NCBI GenBank assembly: GCA_043802345.1
Contig: JAZDLC010000307.1
Location: forward strand, 1 to 6,641
Direction of reading: 5' to 3'
DNA length: 6,641 bases
From: JAZDLC01 sp043802345
Lineage (GTDB): Bacteria > Planctomycetota > B15-G4 > JADJEK01
A program made the translations under genes and the position numbers. Each line of letters begins with the position of its first letter. Within the stretch, counting starts at the first letter, position 1. This document shows positions 6,374 to 6,641 of the stretch, piece by piece. Under the pieces are notes generated by a model that did no database searches, was not told the origin of the DNA, and worked only from the letters and a program-made list of their open reading frames with translations.

Positions 6374-6641
6374 GTGGCGGCCGGACGAGAGGGTCTGGAT
6401 GCGGCTCGGCAGGTCAGCGTCGGCGGGAAGCCTGACCCAGGTGACGAGGTACTCTGCGCCCTCGGCTTGATCGGAGACGTCCACGCGCGCGACGTCGGTG
6501 ACGTAGTTCGCCGGAAGCTGTTTCCTCTGCTGCATGTTGCGGAGGCTCCGCGATGATTCCGCGACCAGCCGCGCTACGAGCTGCGGCGTGTTCTGATGTT
6601 CCAGATCCATCGTCGCCATCAGGATGGTCGGTTCATCATGG
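6344..6641 (-). CDS. Convergent hypothetical protein, 3' end (partial)
   Basis: An open frame on the - strand runs from the window edge to TGA at 6346-6344, giving at least 98 residues. It has strongly G/C-biased third positions, like the neighbouring genes, which supports real coding. The visible peptide starts HDEPTILMATMDLEHQ and ends SSGRHLDPPKIHTR. It is polar, with no membrane segment and no domain I recognise. The frame is still open at the edge, so the gene probably begins outside. A start at ATG 6619 is also possible: in another frame a TGA at 6621-6619 overlaps it, and no clear ribosome site precedes it. The stop lies 7 nt from the batD stop, and its last nine residues are identical to those of BatD because both are encoded by the two arms of the inverted repeat. 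Confidence 0.55.
   Translation of the reverse strand, partial: HDEPTILMATMDLEHQNTPQLVARLVAESSRSLRNMQQRKQLPANYVTDVARVDVSDQAEGAEYLVTWVRLPADADLPSRIQTLSSGRHLDPPKIHTR

Noticed and set aside
6068..6556. 162-aa + strand open frame running through the end of batD, the hairpin and the convergent gene
   Set aside because: The composition is shadow-like, and it lies out of frame with batD and antisense to the minus-strand gene, which has better codon use.
1..6641. A wholly new defence or mobile system
   Set aside because: The genes form a recognisable MoxR-DUF58-Bat operon. I saw no transposase, integrase, phage gene, CRISPR array or toxin-antitoxin pair.

Overview
The window is a compact, high-GC stretch of bacterial chromosome carrying most of a MoxR / Bat ('Bacteroides aerotolerance'-type) operon on the + strand, followed by the 3' end of a convergent gene on the - strand. 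The G/C-dominated third codon positions, the envelope gene content and the moxR-DUF58-Bat order suggest a diderm bacterium of a GC-rich lineage (Acidobacteria, Gemmatimonadota, Planctomycete-like or a candidate phylum). The sequence does not allow a closer placement.

Layout on the + strand: the last 26 codons of a MoxR-type AAA+ ATPase (1-83); a cytoplasmic DUF58 protein with a VWA-like fold (89-1000, possibly starting at 116); a one-pass membrane protein with a periplasmic beta-type region and a cytosolic helical tail, resembling BatD/DUF4381 (997-1893); a BatA-like membrane VWA protein (1890-2819); a BatB-BatC fusion joining a membrane VWA domain to a TPR region (2816-4648); and BatD (4645-6336). 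The last four start codons each overlap the preceding stop by 4 nt (ATGA three times, GTGA once), so this is a single translationally coupled transcript. Its promoter must lie upstream of the window.

How the parts probably work together: MoxR ATPases act as chaperone-like partners of VWA proteins. Charge patterns place the BatA and BatB VWA domains, the TPR region and the BatD beta domains in the periplasm. DUF58, MoxR and the helical tails of the two BatD-like proteins would be cytosolic. The system would then be an envelope-spanning complex with an ATP-driven cytosolic side. Its exact biochemical role is not settled in the literature; aerotolerance and envelope-stress phenotypes have been proposed.

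At 6307-6373 a near-perfect inverted repeat (31-nt arms, one mismatch, 5-nt loop) forms the 3' ends of both batD and the convergent minus-strand gene. Both proteins therefore end in the same nine residues, LDPPKIHTR, followed by TGA. This is the most unusual structure in the window. No tRNA, rRNA, CRISPR array or insertion sequence was seen, and there is no gene-free stretch longer than a few bases.
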